A stretch of 64,000 nucleotides of DNA, from the NCBI GenBank assembly GCA_040221475.1, contig JAVKEJ010000005.1, forward strand, positions 1 to 64,000, given 5' to 3'. The stretch is from WLXB01 sp040221475. Its GTDB lineage: Bacteria > Pseudomonadota > Alphaproteobacteria > Rhodospirillales > Rhodospirillaceae. The notes below the pieces were generated by a model, which did no database searches, was not told where the DNA came from, and worked only from the letters and a program-made list of their open reading frames with translations. How positions within the stretch are numbered: position 1 is the first letter of the stretch; every line of letters starts with the position of its first letter. Made by a program: the position numbers and the translations under genes. Below, piece by piece: positions 8,627-17,362 of the stretch.

Positions 8627-8711
8627 AGACTGTGGTGTTGCACTTTCCCGAGAGGCCAAGTTGAATACACGGGAACACCAAAGATTTTCTAAACTGAAAA
8701 GGATATCTGCC

Positions 8712-9593
8712 ATGTTGGGCCCCATACTCGCTGTGACACTTGCTGTTCCCGACCTCGCCGCCGCCGAGCGCGCCTATGGCGATACACTGGGTTATCAAGT
8801 TGTCGAAAGAGGTGAAATCAGTGCGGAAGTCTCCGGCGTTTGGAATGCGCCCATAACAGCCGGGCGGCCCTATCTGATTATGCAGCCCGCCAGCGGTGCA
8901 GACATGGTATTCCGCTTCGTGGAGTCTCCGCCCGTGCCTGGGTACCAACCCTTAAAAACCTACGGCTGGAACGCCAACGAATTGTTGGTGCAGGATGTCG
9001 ATGCCATGCCAGCTCGCCTGGACGGCTCTGACTTTGAAATTGTTGCCCTGCCGCGCAACCTGTCAACAACAGATGATATCAAAGCCATGCAGGCCTTAGG
9101 GCCAGCAAAAGAACTCACCTACTTCACCACGGTCAAAAACCCAGCTTTTGGTTTGGGCCACGCTGAGTCTTTTGTGGATCGCGTTTTTATTGTCATTAAT
9201 GGCGGCAAATCCATGGACAGCCACATCGGGTTTTATAATGGAACGCTCGGCATTGAGACCTCAGAGCCGCAACTTGTTCGCATGTCCGCTTTGAACAAAA
9301 TTCTCGGATACGACTCAGAAAAAATGCATCCGCTCGCTACGGCTGACATTGGTGGCCCCTTCAAGATCGAACTGGACCAGTATCCCGAGGGGACAACGGA
9401 GCGGCCTATTCTTCCGGGAGACATTCCGCCTGGTATTTCTATCGTTACTTTCCTGGTTGAAGACTTGGATGCCATCCCGGTCGATTTTAGAGCCAAGCCA
9501 CTGCACCCAAGCGGTGCGCCATACGGTGGCGGACGTGCGGGTGTTATCGTCGGTCCAAACGGAGAGTGGCTCGAACTTATTCAGCGGCCATAA
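8712..9593 (+). CDS. Two-domain VOC (glyoxalase/bleomycin-resistance fold) protein
   Basis: About 293 residues. The first repeat starts LAVTLAVPDLAAAERAYGDTLGY, the usual VOC opening beta-alpha unit. A second module begins after ELTYFTTVKNP and includes FVDRVFIVINGG and HIGFYNGTLGIE. Closing strands end GVIVGPNGEWLELIQRP. VOC proteins are metal-dependent isomerases, dioxygenases or binding proteins; the substrate is unknown here. The frame is open from a TTG at 8661. The ATG at 8712 has AAAAGGA eight bases upstream, so I use it. Confidence 0.8.
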   Translation: MLGPILAVTLAVPDLAAAERAYGDTLGYQVVERGEISAEVSGVWNAPITAGRPYLIMQPASGADMVFRFVESPPVPGYQPLKTYGWNANELLVQDVDAMPARLDGSDFEIVALPRNLSTTDDIKAMQALGPAKELTYFTTVKNPAFGLGHAESFVDRVFIVINGGKSMDSHIGFYNGTLGIETSEPQLVRMSALNKILGYDSEKMHPLATADIGGPFKIELDQYPEGTTERPILPGDIPPGISIVTFLVEDLDAIPVDFRAKPLHPSGAPYGGGRAGVIVGPNGEWLELIQRP

Positions 9594-9620
9594 TAGCCGC
9601 GGGCATAGACAATAAAAATG

Positions 9621-10037
9621 CTAACGTCCGCCAAACCCGGGGGGCCGTTCCAGTTTGCTCCGGCGTGGCCCCCTGTCAAACGGATCGTCATCATTCGATG
9701 AAGAGTCTTTTTGTTTGCGACCGCGGGCCGCTTGACGACTGCGCGCAAGCATCTGCTTTTCTTCTAGTTGCTTTTTATTATGGGCACGGACAATCAAAAG
9801 ACCAACGACCACCAGCACGCCAAAGATCATGGTACTCATCCACATCTGATTCGCGCGCCGTTGTTCCATCTGGCGACGGATTTGCGGAAGACACGTTGGC
9901 AGATTTTGCTCACAGGCCCGCTGCCGCTCAAAATCACGCATCCGCGCATCGGGAAACCCCTGAGATGCCTGAGCGTAAACCTCTGGGGCTGACAGGCCCA
10001 TCAATGTCGCAAAGACTATGGCGATCGCGATCTTCAA
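9621..10037 (-). CDS. Small membrane-anchored protein with a CE-x2-LP-x-C motif (paralog A)
   Basis: 138 residues from a TTG start at 10037, chosen because GGGAGG lies six bases upstream and the result is a clean signal peptide (KIAIAIVFATLMG... ending in VYA). A short periplasmic segment has RACEQNLPTCLPQIRRQ with two cysteines six residues apart, then a transmembrane helix (STMIFGVLVVVGLLIV) and a basic, polar C-terminal tail. I recognise no named family. The next gene on the same strand shares the cysteine motif (see paralog B), so this is a duplicated small family. The function is unknown. A disulfide between the two cysteines is plausible. Confidence 0.6.
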   Translation of the reverse strand: MKIAIAIVFATLMGLSAPEVYAQASQGFPDARMRDFERQRACEQNLPTCLPQIRRQMEQRRANQMWMSTMIFGVLVVVGLLIVRAHNKKQLEEKQMLARSRQAARGRKQKDSSSNDDDPFDRGPRRSKLERPPGFGGR

Positions 10038-10163
10038 AAGTGCCCTCCCGCGCAAATTGAGTCTGTTAAAGTTGAATTGTGCCCGATTTTTGCGCCTAGC
10101 TCCACAGAGAACGAAAAACCCTGGCACACGCTAACGCCCCTTTGCCCCCCAACAGGTTATCGC

Positions 10164-10460
10164 TTAGCGTTTATGCCACCAAAGCCAACCTACAATCAGA
10201 GCACTCACAATGCCTAAGCCCCCTAAACCTCTCTGGAGTCGCTGCTGTTCCGCCTCCAATTGCGCCTGAATGTCCGGCCTGCAGCCTGGCAACCCCAACT
10301 CGCAATCCCGTCTTAGTTTAAGTTGACGTGCCCGCTGACTAATTTGAGCTTGAGAGCTTGAAGTCCATAAGAGAGGAAACGTGCCAGCCATGAGCGCCAA
10401 TCTCACAGCAGAGCGGCGCGACAAAAATCCAGTGTTGAAATATCGATGTCGGCCAAGCAT
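10164..10460 (-). CDS. Small membrane-anchored protein with a CE-x2-LP-x-C motif (paralog B)
   Basis: About 98 residues. A leader with SRRSAVRLALMAG and a hydrophobic run ends at SSSQAQ. Then comes RRDCELGLPGCRPDIQAQLE, which matches paralog A position for position (Cys-Glu-x2-Leu-Pro-x-Cys-x-Pro-x-Ile), and a C-terminal transmembrane segment ending WLWWHKR. The frame is open to 10502 but would then overlap the divergent VOC gene; I use the ATG at 10460, with low certainty. It has no long basic tail, unlike A. Unknown function; likely an inner-membrane protein with a short periplasmic loop. Confidence 0.55.
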   Translation of the reverse strand: MLGRHRYFNTGFLSRRSAVRLALMAGTFPLLWTSSSQAQISQRARQLKLRRDCELGLPGCRPDIQAQLEAEQQRLQRGLGGLGIVSALIVGWLWWHKR

Positions 10461-10478
10461 TAGGCTATAGTAGAGACT

Positions 10479-10919
10479 ATGGATAAAACGGCAAATACTC
10501 ACCTCTTTCAGATTTTAGGGTTAGATCACGTTGTCTTACGCGTGAGGGACCTCGCACGCGCCAAGCAGTTCTACTGCGGCGTACTCGGCTGCACAGTTGA
10601 CCGATTCCGGGAAGATCTCGGGCTCCTTCAACTCAGAGCTGGCAGATCTTTAATTGATCTCGTTGATGTCAACGGCACGTTGGGTATACGCGGTGGAACT
10701 GCACCGCACATGAACGCCCCCAACATGGATCACTTTTGCCTGCGCATTGAACCCTTTTCTGAAGCGTCTATTCGCAACCATTTAAAAGCGCATAATGTAG
10801 AAATTGGTGAATCTGGAATGCGATACGGCGCTGATGGCAATGGGCCATCAATTTATATTAAGGACCCAGATGGCAACGCGGTGGAGTTGAAGGGGCCGCC
10901 GGAAGATGTGTCTGCGTAG
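10479..10919 (+). CDS. VOC-family (glyoxalase-like) protein
   Basis: 146 residues, single VOC unit pair: ILGLDHVVLRVRDLARAKQFYCGVLGC at the start, LDLVDVNG-like middle strands, MDHFCLRIEP, and a final strand SIYIKDPDGNAVELKGP. The first His (LDHVVL), the His of MDHFC and the last Glu (VELKG) fit a metal-binding set of a VOC enzyme. The substrate is unknown; the family includes glyoxalase I, fosfomycin-resistance proteins and dioxygenases. It overlaps the start of the next gene by 14 bases. Confidence 0.85.
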   Translation: MDKTANTHLFQILGLDHVVLRVRDLARAKQFYCGVLGCTVDRFREDLGLLQLRAGRSLIDLVDVNGTLGIRGGTAPHMNAPNMDHFCLRIEPFSEASIRNHLKAHNVEIGESGMRYGADGNGPSIYIKDPDGNAVELKGPPEDVSA

Positions 10920-13572
10920 ACTGCTCCTATCTTTTGTTATTTTAAGCTGCGTCAACGGCATAGCCACGCTCTCAATTGATGCACAAGAGAGCAGCCATAT
11001 GGGCAGGCCAATGTGGCGGTCGTTTGACCCTCGCGATACCGGTGCCGGTGAACTAACATATGCCTCTGCCGTCGACGACAAAGGCATAGTGTATTCAGCA
11101 AATGAAGCCGGACTGCAAAGCTATGATGGTGTCTCATGGCGACTTCTCCCACACACGCCTCAATCACGCGGAATCACATCTATCTTAGCCTTAGACCGAG
11201 CGCCTTGGCTAAAAGGGTCCTGGTTAACCGGCGGCTCAAACGGCCTAGGCATCTACACGCCAGATAAAACAGGGCTTTTAAACTGGACGCCTATAAACCT
11301 CCCGGGTCGACCCGGCATTTCAGCAGAAGAGTCTCCAGCAACCGTGCATAGATTGGTGGCTGTTGAAGACGCCATATACATCATCAGCAACGCGGGCGTT
11401 TTCACGCTTGACGCTGATGGTGTTTCTGAGCCCCATGAAAGCAGTTCCACGGGCCTTCCCACAGGCTTTTCCTATATAGATGATGATGCCGTTGTCTTTG
11501 AAGTTGAAGATGGCCTCATAAAAATGACGAAGGATAATTATCACGCACTTACGCTTCCTCCCCGGTGGTCAGAACTGACTCCGGTTGCTGTGTTCAACAC
11601 TAAAGACCTGGGGCAGATCTTAGTCACGGAGCGATCCGGAGTGTTTGTGTTGGAAACCTCAGATAGCAGCCTCACGCTCTCGCCATTGTGGGATGAAATC
11701 CCTCCCCCCCTGGATAGCGCTAAAGTGCTTGCAAGTGCCGCCTTGCAGACTGGCGGACTCATATTCGGAACAAATGCCGGAGCGCTTCTTCATTTCAGCC
11801 TAAGCGGACGCCTTATCACACGACTAGACAGTCGTGCAGGTTTTCATGCAGGCCCCGTGCGAAGCATATCAACCGGACCGGCCGACAATGTTTTCGGTTT
11901 TTTTGATGGCGGTGCTGTCTGGTTTAACACCAATGACCCCCTCAGAGTTTGGGATATCCTGAACGGTCTGGAGAAACCCGTTACTGCGGTCGCTGTCGAT
12001 TCTGATCGTGTTTATGCAGGCACCACAGCGGGTCTGTATCAATCTGTATCAAACGGACGGATGCGCCACGTTCCAGAGCTTGGCGACGTTCCTATTCGTA
12101 GCCTGGATCTGTTTCAGCGCAGTTCTATGCGAGGCCATACTTCACTCATTATTAGCACCGCGCGCAGACTGGTTGACTACGCCGACAACGGAGTCACAAC
12201 CTTATATGAAGGGCAGCCGTCTGCCGTTTTCATATCGCGTACACAACCGACGCGTATTGCTGTCGGGTTTAGCACCCAGGTCCGTCTGTTTGATTTTGAT
12301 CGAAGTGAGTGGACCGACGTCGGGCCACTTGGAACAGCATTCAAATCCCCAATTACCGACTTTACGGAAACAGCCGATGGGGATCTGCTTGTTGTATTAA
12401 AAGATGGGTCGGTCATTTCATTTGCCGCCGACGAGTGGCTCAAGGGTCAAAATTTAGAACAGGCAAAACCCTTATGGACTCAACCGTCTCCAAGACATCC
12501 AGGGTTTGATGCCGCGCCACATTTTTCAGCAACGCCTGACACCATCCGCCTGTTCATGACGGGAGCTGCATTGCAATGGGATTATAAGAACGCGCGATTC
12601 CAAACTGATACGTCTTTAGCAACAGAATTTTCCAGATTGTCCTATCCAGAATTCCCCCGTTGGTACGCCGCCAAACAAACGGCTGAGGCCCTCTGGTTGC
12701 AAACAAGCACCGGAAGCTACGTCATGCCAACAAAACTCCCTGAAACGACGCCAGAAATCATACCATCTTTGATTGCCTTACCGATCGCTACACGCGGCAC
12801 CGCATCCTACAGCGACATCGCGTTTGATCAGAGAACAGATAGAATGATGTTTGCCACAGCTGATGGTCTGACCTCATACCCGCGCCAAGTGCTCCTTGCG
12901 TCCACCTCCTCTGTTACTGCTTCGCAAACCAAGCCGTCTCTGCCAGCTTTGCACATTCGCAAAATCGTAGTCGATGATCAGACCGTCTATGATGGCAACG
13001 GTTCCCAACCGCAGATCACTGTTAGATCAACAAACGACGAGGTGCTGCTTCACCTTGCCGTTCTCGATTGGCAAACGGCGTGCAGTGATGGGCAACTGAT
13101 CATTGAAAGTGCGGCGCTGCCAAACACCAAAGTGGCCGTCGGGCCGAACTGCACGGCAACTATTGCGATTAATGATTTTGCGAATCAGACATCAGATATA
13201 AATCTGAGGCTGATGGTCGACGGTCAGACCGTTACACAAGACGCACGCCTGAATATCAAAATTAGCCGCCCCTTGATATCCTCGCCGTTGCTTCCGGTGA
13301 TCCTAGGCGTCGCACTCGGCCTTTGGGTCATATTCAATCGCTTATCCGCAACACAAGCCTGGCCCGAGTCAATCCAGAGATACGCCGCCCTAACGTCCGG
13401 GCTCTTTATCCTGCTGGCAATCGCCCAGGTTCTTGGCATTAGCATCGCTCCTGATTCTGTTTTGAGCGCTATCGCAATGTGGCTGGGTGTTTTATTCATC
13501 GCCTTCGTAGTACCAGTTTTTGCAGAAATATTGCTTCAGGCCAGCGCCCGGGTGATGACCTGGAAGACCTAA
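10906..13572 (+). CDS. Large propeller-repeat protein with three C-terminal membrane helices and no output domain
   Basis: 888 residues. A signal-like leader (MCLRRLLLSFVILSCVNGIA) is followed by about 660 residues of repeats with the feel of the reg_prop/WD-like propellers of hybrid sensors (words such as DDKGIVYSANEAGL, TDGVYAGTTAGLY-like turns). A Y_Y_Y-like beta domain (about 685-785) follows, then three hydrophobic helices (about 789-806, 825-845, 852-880). In sensors of this layout the helix is followed by a histidine kinase or GGDEF domain, but here the protein ends after the last helix. So it may sense something in the periplasm and act on a separate partner; that is inference. The start overlaps the VOC gene. 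The propeller call is by pattern, not alignment. Confidence 0.65.
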   Translation: MCLRRLLLSFVILSCVNGIATLSIDAQESSHMGRPMWRSFDPRDTGAGELTYASAVDDKGIVYSANEAGLQSYDGVSWRLLPHTPQSRGITSILALDRAPWLKGSWLTGGSNGLGIYTPDKTGLLNWTPINLPGRPGISAEESPATVHRLVAVEDAIYIISNAGVFTLDADGVSEPHESSSTGLPTGFSYIDDDAVVFEVEDGLIKMTKDNYHALTLPPRWSELTPVAVFNTKDLGQILVTERSGVFVLETSDSSLTLSPLWDEIPPPLDSAKVLASAALQTGGLIFGTNAGALLHFSLSGRLITRLDSRAGFHAGPVRSISTGPADNVFGFFDGGAVWFNTNDPLRVWDILNGLEKPVTAVAVDSDRVYAGTTAGLYQSVSNGRMRHVPELGDVPIRSLDLFQRSSMRGHTSLIISTARRLVDYADNGVTTLYEGQPSAVFISRTQPTRIAVGFSTQVRLFDFDRSEWTDVGPLGTAFKSPITDFTETADGDLLVVLKDGSVISFAADEWLKGQNLEQAKPLWTQPSPRHPGFDAAPHFSATPDTIRLFMTGAALQWDYKNARFQTDTSLATEFSRLSYPEFPRWYAAKQTAEALWLQTSTGSYVMPTKLPETTPEIIPSLIALPIATRGTASYSDIAFDQRTDRMMFATADGLTSYPRQVLLASTSSVTASQTKPSLPALHIRKIVVDDQTVYDGNGSQPQITVRSTNDEVLLHLAVLDWQTACSDGQLIIESAALPNTKVAVGPNCTATIAINDFANQTSDINLRLMVDGQTVTQDARLNIKISRPLISSPLLPVILGVALGLWVIFNRLSATQAWPESIQRYAALTSGLFILLAIAQVLGISIAPDSVLSAIAMWLGVLFIAFVVPVFAEILLQASARVMTWKT

Positions 13573-13681
13573 TGCGCGCCTGCTCCCTGTGGCGTTTACC
13601 TGTGTTATCCTTCTGATATGATTGTTTCGTAATTTTTCTAAATCGTTCTGCCGCACAGGATTAGAAATAGGAATGCTGACA

Positions 13682-14341
13682 ATGCCTGACATTGAACTTT
13701 TCAGTTACGAAGCCTGCCCTTTCGCGCAGCGCACGCGCATGATGATGCTGGAAAAAGGCATAGACTGCACATTGACGGAAGTGGATTTGTACAACAAACC
13801 GGACTGGTGGAAAGAACTCTCCCCCCACGGCAAAGTGCCCTTGATCAGACATAACGGTGACATCGTTTATGAGTCACGGATCATCAATGAGTACTTGGAA
13901 GAGGTCTATCCTGAGCCACCGCTGCTTCCCCGCGACCCAATGCTTCGCGCCAAGGCGAGAATCTGGATTGATTACTGCGACTCTTACTTTCTGCCCACAC
14001 TGCATAAACTTATCGCAGACAAAAGAGACGAAGAAAAACAGACTGAAAACCGCAAGGCCGTCGCTGAAAAGTTCCTGTTTATAGAGAATGAAGGTCTAAA
14101 GAAGATGGGCGATGGACCCTACTTCATGGGGCAAACCCTGACCCTGATTGACCTGCAATTCATGCCATTTATGGAACGATTCCCGTGCTACGAAGAACTC
14201 TGGGGCGCTAAGATTCCGGAAGAGTGCACACGATTGAGAACATGGATCGAGGCCATGCAAACTCGCGACAGCCATAAAGCCACCGCAAGCACACATGCGT
14301 TTCATATGGAACGCTACAGCAGATATGACGAGGCGGCTTAA
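13682..14341 (+). CDS. Glutathione S-transferase family protein (cysteine-type)
   Basis: About 219 residues. The N-terminal thioredoxin fold has YEACPFAQRTRMM, where the CPFAQR motif is that of cysteine-type (omega/lambda-like) transferases. It continues with the cis-Pro turn in GKVPLIRHNG and the Glu-Ser dyad in YESRIINEYLEEVYP. The all-helical C-terminal domain follows. Cys-type members act in dehydroascorbate or thiol reduction rather than classic conjugation. The frame opens at 13622. I use the ATG at 13682, nine bases after TAGGA, since the leading residues match no GST. Confidence 0.85.
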   Translation: MPDIELFSYEACPFAQRTRMMMLEKGIDCTLTEVDLYNKPDWWKELSPHGKVPLIRHNGDIVYESRIINEYLEEVYPEPPLLPRDPMLRAKARIWIDYCDSYFLPTLHKLIADKRDEEKQTENRKAVAEKFLFIENEGLKKMGDGPYFMGQTLTLIDLQFMPFMERFPCYEELWGAKIPEECTRLRTWIEAMQTRDSHKATASTHAFHMERYSRYDEAA

Positions 14342-14445
14342 ACCGCGTCCTGTTCTTCATCCCTCGTCAATCACCAGCCACGAACAACCCCTCATCCATT
14401 GATCAAAGAAGACCTGATCCTATGGTCTGTTTGATGTTGAAAAAG

Positions 14446-14534
14446 TGGCGGAGGGACAGGGACTCGAACCCTGGCAACCGTATGATCGGTTGACGGATTA
14501 GCAATCCGCTGCATTACCACTCTGCCATCCCTCC
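14446..14534 (-). tRNA. tRNA-Ser (anticodon GCT)
   Basis: The minus strand folds into a full class II tRNA: acceptor arm GGAGGGA pairs with TCCCTCC, the anticodon loop reads TTGCTAA (GCT, decoding AGC/AGT), the long variable arm pairs CAACCG with CGGTTG, and the T arm has CAGGG-TTCGAGT-CCCTG. The discriminator base is G, and the CCA end is encoded (bases 14446-14448). It sits between two unrelated genes. Confidence 0.96.
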
Positions 14535-14689
14535 GCAGGGGTGACCGGGCGTGGAACATGAAAACTTACGAAGCAGTTGTCAAGGACGACGATGACAGGT
14601 AGAAACGATTTAACAGTTGCTGATTCCATCAAGCGAATCAGAGAGTTACCTGGGTGCACAGACAAAATTCCACTTTCGAGGCTCACACT

Positions 14690-15493
14690 ATGCAACGCTC
14701 TATGCCCGCGTCTTCCACCCAAATCCCTAAAAAACGCCCCTTTTCTCTTCTAAACAGACGTTTTTTTGCCGCATTGGCCATACTCGGTTGTGGCGCAAGT
14801 GGACCTGTTTTAGCTGATCGCATTGAAAACGGCCTGTCTGGCGAAGTCAATGTCGGTGGCTCTATGTCCACCGGCAACTCAGACACCACGCGCGTGGATG
14901 CTGAGATTAAGGCGCGCTACAAAGCCGGTCGGCTGGAAGACAATTACAGGCTATTAGGCGAGTTTGCAGACGACAATGGAACGACAACCGCCCAGAGGAT
15001 CTTAGCCTCCGTCGAATCCCGATTTGACGTTCAAGAACGACTGTTCGCATTCGGATATCTCGAATACGACGACGATAAATTCTCAGGGTTCAAGTATGAA
15101 GTCGAAAGTGCCCTTGGTGTTGGCTATAAGGTCATAGATGATGAGAATTTGCGCTTTTTGGTACAAGTCGGTCCTGGTTATCGGTACAGCAAGTTTTCTA
15201 CGCCTGTCCCTGCCGCAGTCCCTCTGGTATCTTCCTCTGAAGATGGCATTCTCGTACGCGGCAGCGCTGAGTTGGAATATGACATCACAGAGACCACGTT
15301 CTTAAGCAACGCCTTGATTGTAACCTGGGACAGCGACAGAACAAAAATCGAAAACACGACGGCCCTGACAACCAAATTAATTGGTGATCTGTCGACACGG
15401 CTCTCCCTTAATGTCCGGCACAATACAGATCCACCGCTTCTGACAAAGAAAACGGATACCCTGTCTAAGGTCTCATTGGTTTACGGCTTCTAG
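14690..15493 (+). CDS. DUF481 outer-membrane beta-barrel protein (YdiY-like)
   Basis: About 267 residues. The leader carries RRFFAALAILGCGAS ending in VLA, then alternating beta strands of a porin-like barrel with the words GNSDTTRVDAEIKARYKAG and a final aromatic (LVYGF), typical of outer-membrane proteins assembled by the BAM complex. This is the DUF481 group, sometimes called salt-induced outer-membrane protein. I start at the ATG at 14690, with CGAGG eight bases upstream, rather than the GTG at 14654. Its function (small-molecule passage or stress) is not known. Confidence 0.85.
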   Translation: MQRSMPASSTQIPKKRPFSLLNRRFFAALAILGCGASGPVLADRIENGLSGEVNVGGSMSTGNSDTTRVDAEIKARYKAGRLEDNYRLLGEFADDNGTTTAQRILASVESRFDVQERLFAFGYLEYDDDKFSGFKYEVESALGVGYKVIDDENLRFLVQVGPGYRYSKFSTPVPAAVPLVSSSEDGILVRGSAELEYDITETTFLSNALIVTWDSDRTKIENTTALTTKLIGDLSTRLSLNVRHNTDPPLLTKKTDTLSKVSLVYGF

Positions 15494-15537
15494 GATTTAC
15501 GAAGTCGAGACGACTGTCCCTTCCTAATGGTGCGGTA

Positions 15538-16728
15538 ATGTCGATGATGTCTTCCCTGCAGCGCCGGATAAAACTTCAACTTATCGCTATATACATCACC
15601 GGGGCAGCACATGCGCAAACCGTTGCTCCATCTGGCATTGAGCTACATTTTGGTGGTCTAGGCACGGATGGTGCAAACGCCATCGCGGCGCTCTCAGATG
15701 GCGGATTTGCCCTTGCCGGCTGGAAGACGTTAGACCAGGACAGAAGTGTTACAGAGAGCTGGCTGGTCCGGGTTAACCACCGCGGCGCATACATGTGGGA
15801 TCTCCCACTACCTAATTCAGCACCCTATGGCGTGACGGCTTTATCCCCGGCTTTTGATGGCGGCCTCTATGTTGTTGATGGAGAACGAGGGGGCAAAACC
15901 GGCACCACACGCTTGTCTAAGATATCGCCTGAGGGCGTTACGGAGTCCCAGCGCACATACGGCTCCTCAGCTGGCGATACCCTGTCTGCCTTAAGGCCCA
16001 CATTTGATGGCGGCTTAATCTTGGTCGGACGCACCCTGAACCCAACGTCCAATCAAGATGATGGCTGGGTTCTCAAACTAGACCGCTCACATGACGTCGA
16101 ATGGTTTCGCGTTATTGGTGGGCCGGGAGAGGACGGCCTAGAAGACGTGAGTCTCTCGACCGATGGCGGTTACACAGCTGTTGGCTGGTCAACCCAGGAG
16201 GGTGATCATGTTGTGGGCTGGTCCCTTAAGCTATCCGAAAAGGGGGCAACGGAATGGGACACATTTCATGATGTTGGTATTGATACGGAATTCCATCACG
16301 TTTTACCTGCGCCCGCAGGATCGACTATCGCTGCGGCCACCACTCGCGCCACAAACGGTGACGGGCGAAAAATCGTTATATTGGCAATGGACTCACAAGG
16401 CGCCCTAAGTTGGCAGCAAAGTATTTCTTCTCCGGGCAGCGCCACAGCGACCGGACTCGCGCATGCAGCCACAGGCGGTTATCTGCTGTCGGCGTCGATT
16501 GAAGATCAAAATGGCATGGCTGGTTTGGCCGTTGGCATTAGATCAGACGGAACCCTGGACTTCATTCATCGACACCAAGGCAGCGGCGCGTTGCGGGCGC
16601 TAGCCATCACGTCAACGTCCAATGGTGGGTATGCGGTGGCAGGCTCGTCGGCAGGTCAAAAAACTCTGGATCAAGATGTGTGGTTACTGATCAATGACTC
16701 TCTCAGCGTCAGAAAATCTAAAGAGTAG
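15538..16728 (+). CDS. Secreted protein with seven propeller-like repeats
   Basis: 396 residues with a short leader ending AHA|Q. The rest is seven repeats of about 50 residues with a shared turn D/N-G-G-[FYL], e.g. DGGFALAGWK, DGGLYVVDG, DGGLILVGRT, DGGYTAVGWS, then two degenerate copies and NGGYAVAGSS near the end. Seven repeats of this size fit a seven-bladed beta-propeller. It is close to bacterial delta-60-type repeats of unknown role. No catalytic residues can be proposed. It overlaps the next gene tail to tail by 11 bases. Structural inference only. Confidence 0.65.
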   Translation: MSMMSSLQRRIKLQLIAIYITGAAHAQTVAPSGIELHFGGLGTDGANAIAALSDGGFALAGWKTLDQDRSVTESWLVRVNHRGAYMWDLPLPNSAPYGVTALSPAFDGGLYVVDGERGGKTGTTRLSKISPEGVTESQRTYGSSAGDTLSALRPTFDGGLILVGRTLNPTSNQDDGWVLKLDRSHDVEWFRVIGGPGEDGLEDVSLSTDGGYTAVGWSTQEGDHVVGWSLKLSEKGATEWDTFHDVGIDTEFHHVLPAPAGSTIAAATTRATNGDGRKIVILAMDSQGALSWQQSISSPGSATATGLAHAATGGYLLSASIEDQNGMAGLAVGIRSDGTLDFIHRHQGSGALRALAITSTSNGGYAVAGSSAGQKTLDQDVWLLINDSLSVRKSKE

Positions 16729-17341
16729 GAACACGCAGTCCTTTTTGAACGGCTGGTCGGGCGCCGACGGTCTCGAACCATCTGTTAACATTCTCCCATT
16801 CGCCGAGCCCGGCAAACATGGACTCTGCAGACTTCGTCCAGCCGTAGCTTGCGATATCGGCAATGGAGTACTCACCGGCAAGATAGTCATTGTCGGCCAG
16901 ACGGGTATTCATCACCCCTAAGATCCGTCGGCTCTCATCGGTGTAACGTTTCTTTGCATAGGGGATGTCTTCTTTTGCAAACTTAACAAAATGGCCCATT
17001 TGGCCGAACATTGGACCGATACTCGCCATTTGGAACATGAGCCACTCGGTCACCTCGACGAACTTACGGTGTTCTTCAGGCAGCAAAGGGCTATTGGTTT
17101 TCCGCGCGAGATACATCAGGATTGCGCCGGACTCAAAAACAGAAATTGGCGCACCATTCGGGCCATCGGGATCAACAATCGCCGGAATTTTGTTGTTAGG
17201 GCTGATCTTCAGAAACGCATGCCCGAACTGCTCGTCTTTCATAATATCGATGATGTGCACAGTGTAAGGAAGACCCACTTCTTCCAACATGATTGAGGCT
17301 TTCCAGCCGTTCGGTGTTGGAAATGTATACAGGTCGATCAT
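16718..17341 (-). CDS. Glutathione S-transferase (Nu/YfcG-type)
   Basis: 207 residues. The N-terminal domain reads YTFPTPNGWKASIMLEEVGLPY, with the T-x-N-G motif of Nu-class and YfcG enzymes, then NNKIPAIVDPDGP and FESGAILMYLA. The C-terminal helical domain is complete. YfcG-type enzymes act as disulfide-bond reductases using glutathione in the cytosol. It shares only tail overlap with the upstream plus-strand gene. It lies downstream of the gatB-linked hypothetical gene on the same strand. Confidence 0.88.
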   Translation of the reverse strand: MIDLYTFPTPNGWKASIMLEEVGLPYTVHIIDIMKDEQFGHAFLKISPNNKIPAIVDPDGPNGAPISVFESGAILMYLARKTNSPLLPEEHRKFVEVTEWLMFQMASIGPMFGQMGHFVKFAKEDIPYAKKRYTDESRRILGVMNTRLADNDYLAGEYSIADIASYGWTKSAESMFAGLGEWENVNRWFETVGARPAVQKGLRVPTL

Positions 17342-17362
17342 TTTTGAATTGCCTTCAATGAC

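Noticed and set aside
9566..10060. A 164-residue plus-strand frame across the end of the VOC gene and the small membrane-protein gene
   Set aside because: No pattern, no start signal, and it overlaps two supported genes.
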